From the NCBI GenBank assembly GCA_024233305.1, contig JACKPV010000028.1, positions 230,078 to 294,077 on the forward strand: DNA of 64,000 bases. The letters run 5' to 3'. The position numbers and the translations under genes were made by a program. Under the pieces are notes generated by a model. That model searched no databases and had not been told where the DNA came from. It worked only from the letters and a program-made list of their open reading frames with translations. The stretch comes from Verrucomicrobiales bacterium. GTDB taxonomy: Bacteria; Verrucomicrobiota; Verrucomicrobiia; Limisphaerales; J093. Numbering within the stretch: the first letter of the stretch is position 1; each line of letters begins with the position of its first letter. Shown piece after piece: positions 45,301-51,866 of the stretch.

Positions 45301-47035
45301 CAACAAACGCGCGTCCCTGATAATTGTAGGCTCGGATCGTGTTCAGCGTGCGGTCGAACCAAAGCGTGTTGGTAATGGCGATCGGCCCGGACGACGTCCC
45401 ATCGAACGGCCACTCGACCCGGCGGGTGTTGAGGGCGTAACCCGTGATCGAGGAAACCGCATCGAGGATCTCATCCTCCTGGTTCGCGGTGACGGTCTCC
45501 AGGTCCGGGATGGAATTCCAGATGGCCTTCAGGTCTTCGGTTTCGGCCTCCGTGCCTGGAAAAGCGTCCTCGGTTCGGTCGACAACAAGCCGTGACTCGG
45601 AATCGAACACTCTGAAATGAAGCGTATCGGACGTTGCCTCGTCAGCGACAACGACAAGCTTGGCGCCGGCTCCGGGTAGCTCTGCAGCACTGGTGATCGA
45701 CAGCAAACGCAGTTCAAACCCGGCGTCGACCAGGGGCGTCAACTCCGGAAAGCGCCGGTTGTAGACGATGTTCACATCCCGCACCCGCTCGGTCGGGATG
45801 GTCACCGGTTTGCCCACCTGTTGGAACTGCCCTTCGGTCCAGTACATCTTCCGCGGCCGCTTGGCAGGTTCCGAACTGACGGAATAGCGGTTGGTGTAAA
45901 CAGTGTAGTCGGAGGTGCCGATCGTGGCCACGCCCACATCCGGTGGATTCGCTCCCGAGTTCCCGCCCGACGCCCGCGGCTGCACCTTGCGCCACACCAC
46001 CGTGACCGGCCCCGGTTCCGTCGCATACACCCGCTCGGCATGAATGCTCCAGTAGTACCCGGCATCTGCATGCCCGTCTTCCGTATACGGTTCTCGATAC
46101 CAGTAATCCGCGGCGAGGACATTCGCAGGGCGATTGATCGCGGCGTTCTCCAGGACGAGGTCCACCCCGTATTCGTCGGTCGTTGGCCGGGCAATGATGT
46201 CGCCGAACCGGTGGGTGAACGAGCGGTTGAGGAACGGGTTCCCGAGCCGCGCCCGGGTCAGAAAGACCCGGCCCGCACGCCCGGTGGCATCCCACTTCGC
46301 CCCCACGCGTCCGTCGGTGATTGCCGCAACGGCGTTGAGGATGGAGGCCCGTTGCCCGCTCGAAAGCCCCTGCCCCAGGAGGGGGGCCAGCATGCCCCTG
46401 AGCGCCGCGAGTTCGTCGGAACGATTGGAGATTTCGTTCTCGGCCTCGTCGAGAATCATCTGTCCGTGCCCGTCAAAAACCCGGAAACGCAACTCCCCGC
46501 CAGTCGAGTCTTTCCCGACCACCACCAAGCGGACGCCTTCGGTGGGCAGATCGGAGGGATCCTGGAACGAAACCAACTCGAGATCGAATTCCCTGGCCGA
46601 GCCGCTGGAAAAGCCCAGTAACGTCTGAAACTGCCCACTCGTGCCGGCCAGACCGCCGGCCGGGCTCGGGGCCAGGCCATTGGAGCCGGCCGGATCGGCG
46701 ACCGTGCCGCTGAGGGGAACCCCTCCGAGCGACTGGAGGTTGGGCCGGACTTCGGTGCTGCGGAACTCAAGCGGCAAGGCTTGCGCCAGCGAGCCGGGAG
46801 CCAGGAAGCACTGCCCGACCGACAGCAGGATCGCGGCGAGCATTCCGATATCGGCCCGGCCTCGCCGTCGGCTCGAATGCCCCGCTCCGCCCGGTCTTCC
46901 AGCCACCTCCCGCCCGCGTGCCGGACCGCCCCGGGCCTGGAGCATGGGCCGCTGTTCCAGGCCGGACTTCGACTCGCGTTTGCGCTTGGTCATTGCCCCT
47001 GGGTGTTCGCCATTCGGCCACTGGCTCGTCTTCAT
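36326..47035 (-). CDS. Giant secreted protein (3569 residues) carrying six copies of an inserted module
   Basis: An AGGAG ribosome binding site (about 47043-47048) supports the ATG at 47035. A basic N-terminus leads into a signal segment (MLAAILLSVGQCFLAPGSLA, about residues 65-84). The body has no recognised enzymatic domain. Residues 85-1830 are beta-rich. The second half (about 2150-3569) contains an EF-hand-like loop (DQNTDGRVDAADA, about 2557) and long helical, coiled-coil-like stretches (about 2950-3250). Six copies of a ~99-residue module with core LHFRVFD interrupt it. Likely an exported surface or secreted structural protein. No frameshift is seen over 10.7 kb, so it is under selection. 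Confidence 0.8.
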   Translation of the reverse strand: MKTSQWPNGEHPGAMTKRKRESKSGLEQRPMLQARGGPARGREVAGRPGGAGHSSRRRGRADIGMLAAILLSVGQCFLAPGSLAQALPLEFRSTEVRPNLQSLGGVPLSGTVADPAGSNGLAPSPAGGLAGTSGQFQTLLGFSSGSAREFDLELVSFQDPSDLPTEGVRLVVVGKDSTGGELRFRVFDGHGQMILDEAENEISNRSDELAALRGMLAPLLGQGLSSGQRASILNAVAAITDGRVGAKWDATGRAGRVFLTRARLGNPFLNRSFTHRFGDIIARPTTDEYGVDLVLENAAINRPANVLAADYWYREPYTEDGHADAGYYWSIHAERVYATEPGPVTVVWRKVQPRASGGNSGANPPDVGVATIGTSDYTVYTNRYSVSSEPAKRPRKMYWTEGQFQQVGKPVTIPTERVRDVNIVYNRRFPELTPLVDAGFELRLLSITSAAELPGAGAKLVVVADEATSDTLHFRVFDSESRLVVDRTEDAFPGTEAETEDLKAIWNSIPDLETVTANQEDEILDAVSSITGYALNTRRVEWPFDGTSSGPIAITNTLWFDRTLNTIRAYNYQGRAFVELLGDKKGTLGGRDVHDQLGYELVEVVQRPTAEDRTVELGELLTPFDGDPPPGTPELSPDPLLTVGQSFAFRHSVAGTGRFDYYAVRETKHLNDFQMHWLEEGVQGLLWPYRYVRYAMVWPTEASRYTHYVRPLVATEEEARATAVPLPAASAPQIAYQDPLDEPRGKLTESFAYYSVLNERYPAHRALLQFTSGEYIRFERVFSWLDDALRGGNGAGFARSVAASLGAWNGSDGFVWTNKFVSPRVVTQTVYVGQRITAPDGELGGGLDPDYLAGYIQSSQGDSYHPTAYIDPFADGFELANQGAIIPVNAVPNQNQLEVWWFRKNAVDISQGFEASYWPAVIGRYTILWPTGGSEIILASNDGSGPLPSLEATGSIYYENDRNNPGYNPNEEHALMQGGQVYALRDDLNITAHDVTTYSSHPYVLLEYTAPDGRPAIRTFRVRREKPEAGITFEYARPAGSILQAPMPLPLMGAAFAPKIPGQSSKSLNQEVVSWLVSSSRINPVDVILVSATDLEDIPDTGSELVVVAQVSSDSSKLHFRVFDAEGQIILEGAESDFPEKSSSIESLKQYLNTAGLWEIEELSDEQVARIVAEVTSITGQPSATWTLTTEGAHAFRPFWPLALQDGRTTTQWFYPTRVTHDALTGVASTNRPIPMLPLPDGVEPAGVPTRWRFGVAPDAAAKLPLGPALLALPSQGKGWSVIVTNLIAEGNGASSYVILDFGRPRPEEATANAVEAGAVLVPSRTELADNHFDQWMLSWNELLVDGGNFDREELYRSATVTDRKGNLWVYRGPHFPGREESFTLRFYYNTLPGFFFPSLPLGQQPPAGTATPYLRHFNVSTGQFVGDAVYGNRNGDQFADDNALGIIYHPVWPEDAPVLQMAETLTNPKRGLPAVRGQSSAEVLYQQSLVASDGTIDGTRPSVVLHDPTREKVVEFDRANLPDSINSETSRGKIFFPNLPPHLVKRFWLDPNRGESGALVFTGEFIDAALGDDYLFVNVAGPNDTATLKNLCVAGDPQEQAWDTAIDRLATVLEQFVENPGRPGTFIPRPLNSPEEVDDATADLGEVAEVRDDDVAVDSYALTAVGPGTGYVSLIVGNGEAFTPTDDPVSVHVLRVAPELYRGELKVIAPENPLSEKLTLQQVVDLRGRTNGYAFEWRISAPVDGQPPATYTKLIQEAFSVANPWSHVRFPLATDGAAGVGTLDAGRVAQDITNPGTGRYSIRAVSQIPFASVTEAGAVEFRVRFAHEARLLSVSQPQDLPASGENLVVVGRYPTGALHFRVFSPDGQLVFDKPETEVVDRSEEIETFKAQLAGFDLLLTSVAGLSEVPDAGEGLVVVARDLSDRFDLSLVSVSGLSEMPASGNGLVVIGRDISNDTLHFKVFDQEGEAVVDKSAVDFHDRTTEINELAGRLVSLWGQDPIPEDQQDAVLDAVASITGRTLTTDALHFRVFDRSGVAVVSGSEAGFPDKSEESASLRSALALLWDEELLTEDEQDAVLVAVAAITGEARLDSLWNQESLSDAEETEVRDGVRAIAGESLVPEVTPHCLTIGNQLVMSSSNGAQMNVTVGSVAASGASVNVSVDPDQAVRLIAEQVFRLSERGLADVPTSIAFTHFDAPPAGELAELWMGLDLPPGLGAKFYVNGGLVAASGLGAEDTASDSPDPALASPRLARYFKLPLTELAGAVDSGGGLKRSRLAVEFFTSAVPDAALEFKVRIEGFVASDLVTAPGTPWLVLDSGHDGLRAVLGETADVRSLTDNYLTMRYAQVSADGNPIAWSQWTEPQLAEGWIKRVLAGINPFNQRLTDLFENSVSTDVSLITQAGPRWEGDIALNLDSINDYGLIEIYETVLNRGRNLSIDGNINYGPANDALLLAAGYLNDLYMMLGNEAAVDAANPTIGIGTADSTYGDIATALFSFKGQLPSLLEEELSMLRGRDDFLVPGVETRPVYNRMVWNYTRGIDAGEVVYALNYNILDQNTDGRVDAADAQRLYPQGHGDAYGHYLTALKGYYHLFLNPNFDWVPRSEAVLVLGKPVTVDYQDERKLAAAAGALARTGKQVFDLTWRKEYRAGAGNGWRHFRGTRSSNKRTRSWGLDHWASRTAQGAYFNWIVGNAIVPETDPDPAHQDTIQQVDRTTIPELKELPAVVESLQVAMDNAESGLTPLGLPETTVPFDLNPNVVVGSENQTHFEQIYARAIQALDNAVTAFDDAKDVTRLMRSEEDSLADLRAAVDKQELAYTNALIELFGTPYPEDIGPGRTYRTGYAGPDLVHFTYIDVVERNFNGLLDPAADVTFKIDTQTFTADWLDGTNGVSSFFNFIQPARNGAVDGTPALEAWENDHTLWVEFNLSSHGFFEKPVTWTGRRASPGKIQQAISEIVKARNAAFTAFYWADAAKYDLDWAIQSLDWKVNSHETIRAVQAHLLQLKEATEAAKLAHSTADYAFNLAANDVREAQKTLSEAIPKSLIFGFSNGGDVTFAARATTKLSGDLAQNVISIARYAAFAVQQALEYASEKAARLDEFNKIAPEEWNQELRDATSELRDAVYGMNNHFMTINARLQELDDAQRRYRTLLAEGDRIQQEREIYRERTAAIIQGYRTRDAAFRIFRNEKLERYKTLFDLAAQYAYMAAKAYDYETGLLGTAQGREFIQRIVNARALGVVQDGEPQFAGSNTGDPGLSSVLAEMHADWDVVKGRLGFNNPDAYGTTVSLRHENFRIRTTDVGDPIWQNVLHEARRDNLLDDPDVRRYCLQLDGGNGLPVPGFVFEFSTAIADGLNLFGRPIGGGDSRFPVSSFATKIFAAGVALEGYVGMADPAANAGVTGQAGNGPDITFLDPDALAATPYLYLVPVGVDSMRSPPLGDASEVRTWNVDDVAVPLPFNIGGSDFSTTTLWQSADSLSEELFAIRKHQAFRPVSSANVFSPGIYTSSGGLQRSQFTNNRLIGRSVWNSKWKLVIPGKELLANPNEGIERFLRTVRDIKLHFVTYSYAGN
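40763..41356 (-). repeat. Module B (99 codons) inserted in A and interrupted by C
   Basis: Module B lies between the codons TTG (41357-41359) and GAT. It starts AGFDLLLTSVAGLSEVPDAG and ends AVAAITGEARL. Without the 297 bases of C it is exactly 99 codons. The tetramer TTGG stands at both junctions in the same reading phase, a possible short target duplication. Confidence 0.85.
40970..41266 (-). repeat. Module C (99 codons) inserted in B
   Basis: The insert is 297 bases between GLVVVARDL and TTDALHFRVF of module B. Removing it restores GLVVVARDLTTDALHFRVF, the same length as GLVVIGRDISNDTLHFKVF within C itself. The ends carry a 9-bp inverted repeat, GGTTCGACC near the start and GGTCGAACC near the end (plus-strand 41251-41259 and 40973-40981). 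Confidence 0.88.
43496..43783 (-). repeat. Module copy 3 in the giant gene
   Basis: From VDVILVSATDLEDIPDTG through KLHFRVFDAEGQIILEG to VTSITG, about 96 residues (from about residue 1085). It separates WLVSSSRINP from QPSATWTLTTEG, two host segments not related to the module. Confidence 0.82.
45440..45718 (-). repeat. Module copy 2 in the giant gene
   Basis: From FELRLLSITSAAELPGAG through TLHFRVFDSESRLVVDRTED to AVSSITG, about 93 residues (about 440-532). It lies between PELTPLVDAG and YALNTRRVEWPFDG. Confidence 0.82.
46313..46588 (-). repeat. Module copy 1 in the giant gene
   Basis: From FDLELVSFQDPSDLPTEG through LRFRVFDGHGQMILDEAE to AVAAITD, about residues 150-241. It is the most N-terminal and most diverged copy. 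Confidence 0.8.
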
Positions 47036-47068
47036 GGCAGGATCTCCTGTTAGCCGACCGGCGCCTGC

Positions 47069-49219
47069 CTAGTCGTTGTTGACGGCTTGATTGACCCGCA
47101 GGCTGGCCTGGTGGACGACACCCAACCGCTCCCGCACCAAGGACTCCAGCGTGGCGAACTCGGCCGTGCGGGCTCGATCCCTGGCCTCCAGGGTTGCCAG
47201 ACGCTTTTCGAGGGATTCGATCTTCGCCGCCTTCGCTTCGAGGTCGGCCTGCTGCTCCTTAATGGCCTCGACCAGCACCGCGCTCAGCCGTTCCATGTTG
47301 ATCTGCTTGTAACCGTTCTCGCCCGTGCTCACCCAATCCGGGAAGATCTGCTCCACTTCCTGGGCCACGAAGCCATACTGCCGCTTCGATTGCTCTTCCA
47401 GAATCTCCGCCCGCTTCTCCTCCCAGATCCTCTCATCGTCCTCCGGGCGACCCGAAGGCGACCGGAAGTCTCTTTCGACGTCGGCTGTGAACTGTTCCAG
47501 GCCCAGGTCGTTCCAGTGCCAGGTGACTCCGCGAAGTCTGGAGACCGTCTCGATGGCGGACGGAATGGTCTCAATCTCACGCTTTAGGCGTGAATCTGAA
47601 TTCTGCCAGACCGCAACCGTATCCGTATTTCGCTTTCTCAGGCTGTAAAGTGTACCTCCGATGTTCTGATACAGCCCGTCGGATCCCACGTTGATAGTCT
47701 GTATGTCTGCTCTTCGGGCCGAGAGCACATCCGCACCGAGAGTTCCGCTGATGTTCGCCGTGCCGGCGTCCAGGGTGCCGTTAACGGTCGCGTTGCCGCT
47801 GATGCCCGCCGAACCACCACTGATGTTCCCAGCAACACCAAGGGCGCCGGAAACGCCCAGGTTGCCACCGCCGATGGAGACGTTTCCGCCGTTATAGGCG
47901 AGCGCGGATCCAGAGGTCTGCCAGGCCGAGCTCGGCAGCGGACCACCATTGATGCGGTATTCCTTGGCGTCGACGATGCCGTTGACCGCCAGGTTAGCCG
48001 TCGTTGTGGCGGCCTGGCCGATGCCGACATAGGAGGCCCCGCCCGACTGGGCTTTGACGTTGAGCGCGATGTTTGGGCCCCCACCACCCGTGCGAGGGTC
48101 AGTGTTGTTTCGCACCAGTAGCAGGTCGGTGCTGGTGTCGCCGTAGCCGAAGTTGTCCACCAGCAGGCCGTACCCGCCCTCACCCAGGTTGCGCGCGATC
48201 TGGATGGCGACGCCGTTATTGCCTCCATTCGCGACGACCAGGCCGTATTGTTCAGGTTGATTGCCGTTTTCATGCCACCACGTTCCCAATTGGAGGCGGT
48301 TGGATCCCGGGTCCGTCCTGCCAACGCCAACGTTGCCTCCGTCGAAGTAGATGTCTTGCCCGGAGCTCTGCCATGGAGACGTCCGAAGAGGGGCGCCGTT
48401 GAGCAGAAACTCGCCGGCATCCACCTTGCCTGTAACCGCCAGATCGCCTTCCAACGACAACTGGCCGGTCGCGTCATTGACCAGCCGCACGCTGTAGTTG
48501 CCGGACTGTTGATTGCCGTCGCGAAAGCCGATGTAAGGCGCTCCGTTGCCGCCGGAATCGGGGCCGAGTTCAAGGGAACCGCCTCCGCTCGAGGTGAAAC
48601 CCGCCCCCTCGGGCGTCTGGACGCCAAGCGCGCTCCCGGCGGAGACGGCCTTGGCGGCCAGGAACGAATAGGCGGAGGGCACCAGGCGCAGCCGGGGCAG
48701 CAGCGTCTCCAGCGTGCCATTGATGGTGACGCTGGTCTGAAGGTAGCGATCGGACGCCGTGTTGCCGTTGAAGACGTCGCCCAACGTCCCGCGGGGTTCC
48801 CCTGAATGCGCCGCCCCCTCGCCCAACGCCACACTGAAATTCCCCTGGTCCACCGTCACCACCTGTTCCTCAGACCACAACGATGTGCCGCCATCGGGTG
48901 TGTCGAAGATGCGAAAGACGACAACGAAGTTCTCCGGAGCCGTCGGCGCCAGTGGCTGCCCGGCGCCATCCACGAGGAAGCCCTGATACGAAAGCAGATC
49001 GGGCGGGCTGGCGTTTTGCGCCACCGCGGAAAGCGGGCTCCCCAAGGGAGCCGCGAGGAACAGCGCGGTCGCCAGCGGGAGACAGGCGTGGGCCCAACCC
49101 GATCCGGCCGCGGGCTTCGGCGCCCTGGAAGCCGGCGGGGCGTTTCGCAAATCGCGGGAGACGGCGTTATGCAGTGACATCGGATCAGGTTGGAGCTGGG
49201 TTTTCATGACAATGCTCAT
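47069..49219 (-). CDS. Secreted fibre-like protein with C-terminal S74 chaperone domain
   Basis: A hydrophobic signal region (about residues 47-68) is followed by LLSYQGFLVDGAGQPL and RLRLVPSAYSFLAAKAV, a module common before fibre proteins. A long glycine/asparagine/serine-rich, likely trimeric beta region comes next (about 190-540, with NGTLDAGTANISGTLGAD-like repeats). The C-terminus is a Peptidase_S74 intramolecular chaperone: SDSRLKREIETI (self-cleavage Ser/Lys), RGVTWHWND, YGFVAQEVEQIFP and LVEAIKEQQ. A trimeric coiled coil closes the protein. S74 domains fold phage and bacterial surface fibres and then cut themselves off. It lies 33 bases before the giant gene, so it is co-transcribed. 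Confidence 0.9.
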   Translation of the reverse strand: MSIVMKTQLQPDPMSLHNAVSRDLRNAPPASRAPKPAAGSGWAHACLPLATALFLAAPLGSPLSAVAQNASPPDLLSYQGFLVDGAGQPLAPTAPENFVVVFRIFDTPDGGTSLWSEEQVVTVDQGNFSVALGEGAAHSGEPRGTLGDVFNGNTASDRYLQTSVTINGTLETLLPRLRLVPSAYSFLAAKAVSAGSALGVQTPEGAGFTSSGGGSLELGPDSGGNGAPYIGFRDGNQQSGNYSVRLVNDATGQLSLEGDLAVTGKVDAGEFLLNGAPLRTSPWQSSGQDIYFDGGNVGVGRTDPGSNRLQLGTWWHENGNQPEQYGLVVANGGNNGVAIQIARNLGEGGYGLLVDNFGYGDTSTDLLLVRNNTDPRTGGGGPNIALNVKAQSGGASYVGIGQAATTTANLAVNGIVDAKEYRINGGPLPSSAWQTSGSALAYNGGNVSIGGGNLGVSGALGVAGNISGGSAGISGNATVNGTLDAGTANISGTLGADVLSARRADIQTINVGSDGLYQNIGGTLYSLRKRNTDTVAVWQNSDSRLKREIETIPSAIETVSRLRGVTWHWNDLGLEQFTADVERDFRSPSGRPEDDERIWEEKRAEILEEQSKRQYGFVAQEVEQIFPDWVSTGENGYKQINMERLSAVLVEAIKEQQADLEAKAAKIESLEKRLATLEARDRARTAEFATLESLVRERLGVVHQASLRVNQAVNND

Positions 49220-49241
49220 AGGACTATGGGAAAGGGGTTGG

Positions 49242-51137
49242 CTAAGGGACTGGTGGTGGACTGGTGGTCAAGGTGGCGACGTCGTTGATACGGGCCAGGT
49301 TGAAGGTTCCCCGCACGTTGAACTGCTTCAGGTCGTTGGCGCCGTCCTGAAACGTGACGGTCTCGGCGTAGCTTCCGCCCAGGTTCAGGCCGCTGCGGGT
49401 CAGCGAATCGAAATCGTCGAGCGGATCGGCGAAGTGGAGTGAGATGACCCGCTCCACGTCGAACGACTCGTGAACGCGATCCGGATCCGCCTCAAACTGG
49501 GCGTTCAGGTTGTCGTGGTCCGGGTGATAGGCGTGCACGAAAGGACTCGAGGGATCGTTATAGCCGAGCCCGACAGCGGTGCTCATGGTCGAGCCCTGCT
49601 CCATGAAGCCGGCGAACGGCCACGGACCGCCGGCATCGGAGGCGGGGAGGTGCACGGCGCTGACGCGCCGGGCGCTGTCGAGGGCGGACGGAAGCAAAGC
49701 GGTTTCAATGGTGGCCACGACCAGATTCGAACTGGCCCCGAGGCCGATATAGGCCCGCTGCAGGAGCTGTGAGTCTCCGGCGCCATGGTGGACGATCAAA
49801 CGGAGCGGAAACGGCCGGGCCACACCGCCCTCGTCCAGCAGGATGGGCCCATCGACGAGATACGAACCCGTGCGGTCCGGGCCGAACACCAGCACGCGGC
49901 CGCTGGCCGGATCCCACTCGTAGCGGTAACCGTTCACTCCCTGCTGGAGACCCAACCGCGAAAGCACCGCCTCGAACTCCTCCACGCTGTCGGCCTTCGC
50001 GTAGGGCTTGAGGTACTGGCTCACATACTCCACCGAGGCGCTGCCCACCCAGAGTCCGTCGCGCGAAGGCTTGGTCGCCGAGGCGCCAATCTCGACCCGG
50101 GCCAACCCGAGCGAATCCGTGAAACGAAGGGTGCCCGCGAACAAGGCGCCGGGCGCCCCCGTCATTGCCGCCCGGTTGATCCCGAGCACCACCTCCACCT
50201 CGGAACCCACCTCGCCCTTCGGGGCCAGGGTCCAATCATGGGTACCCGTGGTCAGTGGGGTATAGCCGAAGGTCAGGTCCGTCGGGTCAATCGGACCGCG
50301 GACCAGCAACGGCAACGGGCCGGCTATGGGGGATTGCCCCGCCGGCGGCGCCTCCGACGTGAACTGCTGCAGGGTCACCGTCAGCTCCTGCGAACTCATG
50401 TTCTTCAGATACAGCCGCGTCTGCCCGAGGGAATCCCCGAACCGAATGCCCGAGGAGCCAACGCCGGTGACCTGGAACGGTCCGAAATATTCGTTAAAGA
50501 AGGCTGACCCACCATCGGTAAGGCGCACCCAATAGGCCTCGTCGCGTTCGACCGGCGTCGTGCGGTAAGCGTTCGGCTGGAGCAGCGTTGGCGTGGCGCC
50601 CCCGTTTCGTCCGCCCGGATAGGTGTAGATTTCCCCGCCAGTGAACCAGTCCACCGGCTGGGCATCCACGGCCAGGAACTCGTCGAAATCCGGGGCGGGG
50701 ATGGCCGTGGGGAAACCGATGAAATTGAGGCCGGTCAACGTCCACCGATACACGGGAGCCACCGGGCGGCCCTTGATGTTCCAGTCAAAGGAAGTGTTGC
50801 CATTCCGGCCGGCTTCGACACGGACCAGCAGGGCCGAATTCCCGCGCAGCGTCTGGAGGACCGAGGCCGGACCGTCGGTCTTGACCCACGAGGACCACTG
50901 GCTGCCCTCCGGCAAAGCCGGCGAGGTCGTGGTTTGATCGGGATTCCAAAGCCAGACTTCCTCGATGGGATCGCTCAAGGCCACCAAGGAGTTGAGGTCC
51001 GTGTGCGAGGCATCAACGTGGAGATAGACCGCGTTCCAACCCGCTTTGAGGTGGCACGTCTGGGTCACCCACTGGGCGCGAGCCAACAAAGGCAGGGCGA
51101 GCGCGGCAACCGCCAGGAATGGAAGAGTGGTTTTCAC
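49242..51137 (-). CDS. Secreted protein of unknown function, first gene of the giant-protein operon
   Basis: The GTG at 51137 gives a clean signal peptide (VKTTLPFLAVAALALPLLARA), translated with Met. The mature 610 residues are beta-rich and open with CHLKAGWNAVYLHVDASHTD, then IEEVWLWNPDQT and GLNFIGFPT. This pattern is known to me only from exported proteins encoded beside giant genes in Verrucomicrobia-like genomes; that is recollection, not a search. No enzyme motif is seen. The S74 gene starts 22 bases after its stop. A leader with a conserved element lies upstream (51306-51386). Confidence 0.75.
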   Translation of the reverse strand: MKTTLPFLAVAALALPLLARAQWVTQTCHLKAGWNAVYLHVDASHTDLNSLVALSDPIEEVWLWNPDQTTTSPALPEGSQWSSWVKTDGPASVLQTLRGNSALLVRVEAGRNGNTSFDWNIKGRPVAPVYRWTLTGLNFIGFPTAIPAPDFDEFLAVDAQPVDWFTGGEIYTYPGGRNGGATPTLLQPNAYRTTPVERDEAYWVRLTDGGSAFFNEYFGPFQVTGVGSSGIRFGDSLGQTRLYLKNMSSQELTVTLQQFTSEAPPAGQSPIAGPLPLLVRGPIDPTDLTFGYTPLTTGTHDWTLAPKGEVGSEVEVVLGINRAAMTGAPGALFAGTLRFTDSLGLARVEIGASATKPSRDGLWVGSASVEYVSQYLKPYAKADSVEEFEAVLSRLGLQQGVNGYRYEWDPASGRVLVFGPDRTGSYLVDGPILLDEGGVARPFPLRLIVHHGAGDSQLLQRAYIGLGASSNLVVATIETALLPSALDSARRVSAVHLPASDAGGPWPFAGFMEQGSTMSTAVGLGYNDPSSPFVHAYHPDHDNLNAQFEADPDRVHESFDVERVISLHFADPLDDFDSLTRSGLNLGGSYAETVTFQDGANDLKQFNVRGTFNLARINDVATLTTSPPPVP

Positions 51138-51305
51138 AGGTCTCGGGTGATTGTCGTTGGGCTCAGGAGGTCCGGGACAACGTCGCCTCCCTCCGGTTGG
51201 GGAACCACCACCGGTCAGTAGGTTTGCCCGCCCCGAACCGGGCCGCGGCAGGCACGACTCGACCGCCTCCAGCCCCCCGGTCGCGGGTGGAGTCGCTGAC
51301 GTCCG

Positions 51306-51386
51306 GTCCGTGATCCCGTCTATGCATTGAAACGCGCACACCTCACCAAACGCTTTTCAGGCGCAAAAACGGTCAGCGAATGGAAA
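51306..51386 (-). promoter_or_regulatory. Conserved 81-bp element upstream of the giant operon
   Basis: About 89 percent identical (roughly 9 differences in 81) to 55227-55308 upstream of the HYR gene. On the minus strand it contains TGACCGTTTTTGCGCCTGAA. It is about 170 bases upstream of the GTG start. A promoter or leader element shared by both operons is the likely role. Confidence 0.6.
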
Positions 51387-51866
51387 ACAATTTCTGAAAG
51401 CCATCGGCGGGCGTGCTTCACCGCCCCGATTCCCTCGAAAAGCCCCGTAAACAGGCCCGAAATGCGAGGTCACAATCACCGCGAGATCCGCCCATTTTCA
51501 GCGATTTCAGGTTAAGAAGGTCTGATCGATTCAATGGGCAGTGCCCTCGCCCCCGCCGCCGAGGTGTCCGAGCGAAGGCGAGCCTTTTGGATTACCGTGG
51601 CCGTGACACCGCTGTTCAAGCTGCGGGTGCATCAGGTGTTCAGAGGTCCGTCCAGCCTCGAAAGCGCCGTCGCTGCTTTGCTCCCGTTTCGCTGCGCTCC
51701 GCCGAGGCAGGCTGCCGGCGCACGGCAGACAGGGTCAGCCCCTCGTCCGCGGAACGTGGCGGGCGGCGTCGCGGGTTTGGCTCGGTTGAGGAAGGGCGGA
51801 AAACAAGTTGGCCCCGCACCCTTCCATACGGGAAAGGCGCGGGGCCGGTGCGGTTCCGCTCAGACC
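51387..51866. other. Intergenic region between the HYR gene and the giant operon
   Basis: No supported gene. It contains the terminator of the HYR gene near 51810-51846. The open frames on the plus strand have no protein character. Confidence 0.6.
51798..51846 (-). terminator. Rho-independent terminator of the HYR gene
   Basis: On the minus strand, 20 bases after the stop, there is a strong hairpin: GGCCCCGC with GCGGGGCC, plus an inner stem CCTTTCC/GGAAGGG, loop GTAT. It is followed by a T-rich run (TTGTTTT). Confidence 0.75.

Noticed and set aside
45417..45725. 8-bp direct repeat CGCCGGGT at both sides of module copy 2, as a target duplication
   Set aside because: The two copies are 301 bases apart and in different codon phases, so removal would shift the frame. 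It is more likely chance in GC-rich DNA.
36305..46628. Several plus-strand open frames within the giant gene region
   Set aside because: They lie antisense to the 3569-codon gene, whose translation has consistent repeats and a good ribosome binding site.
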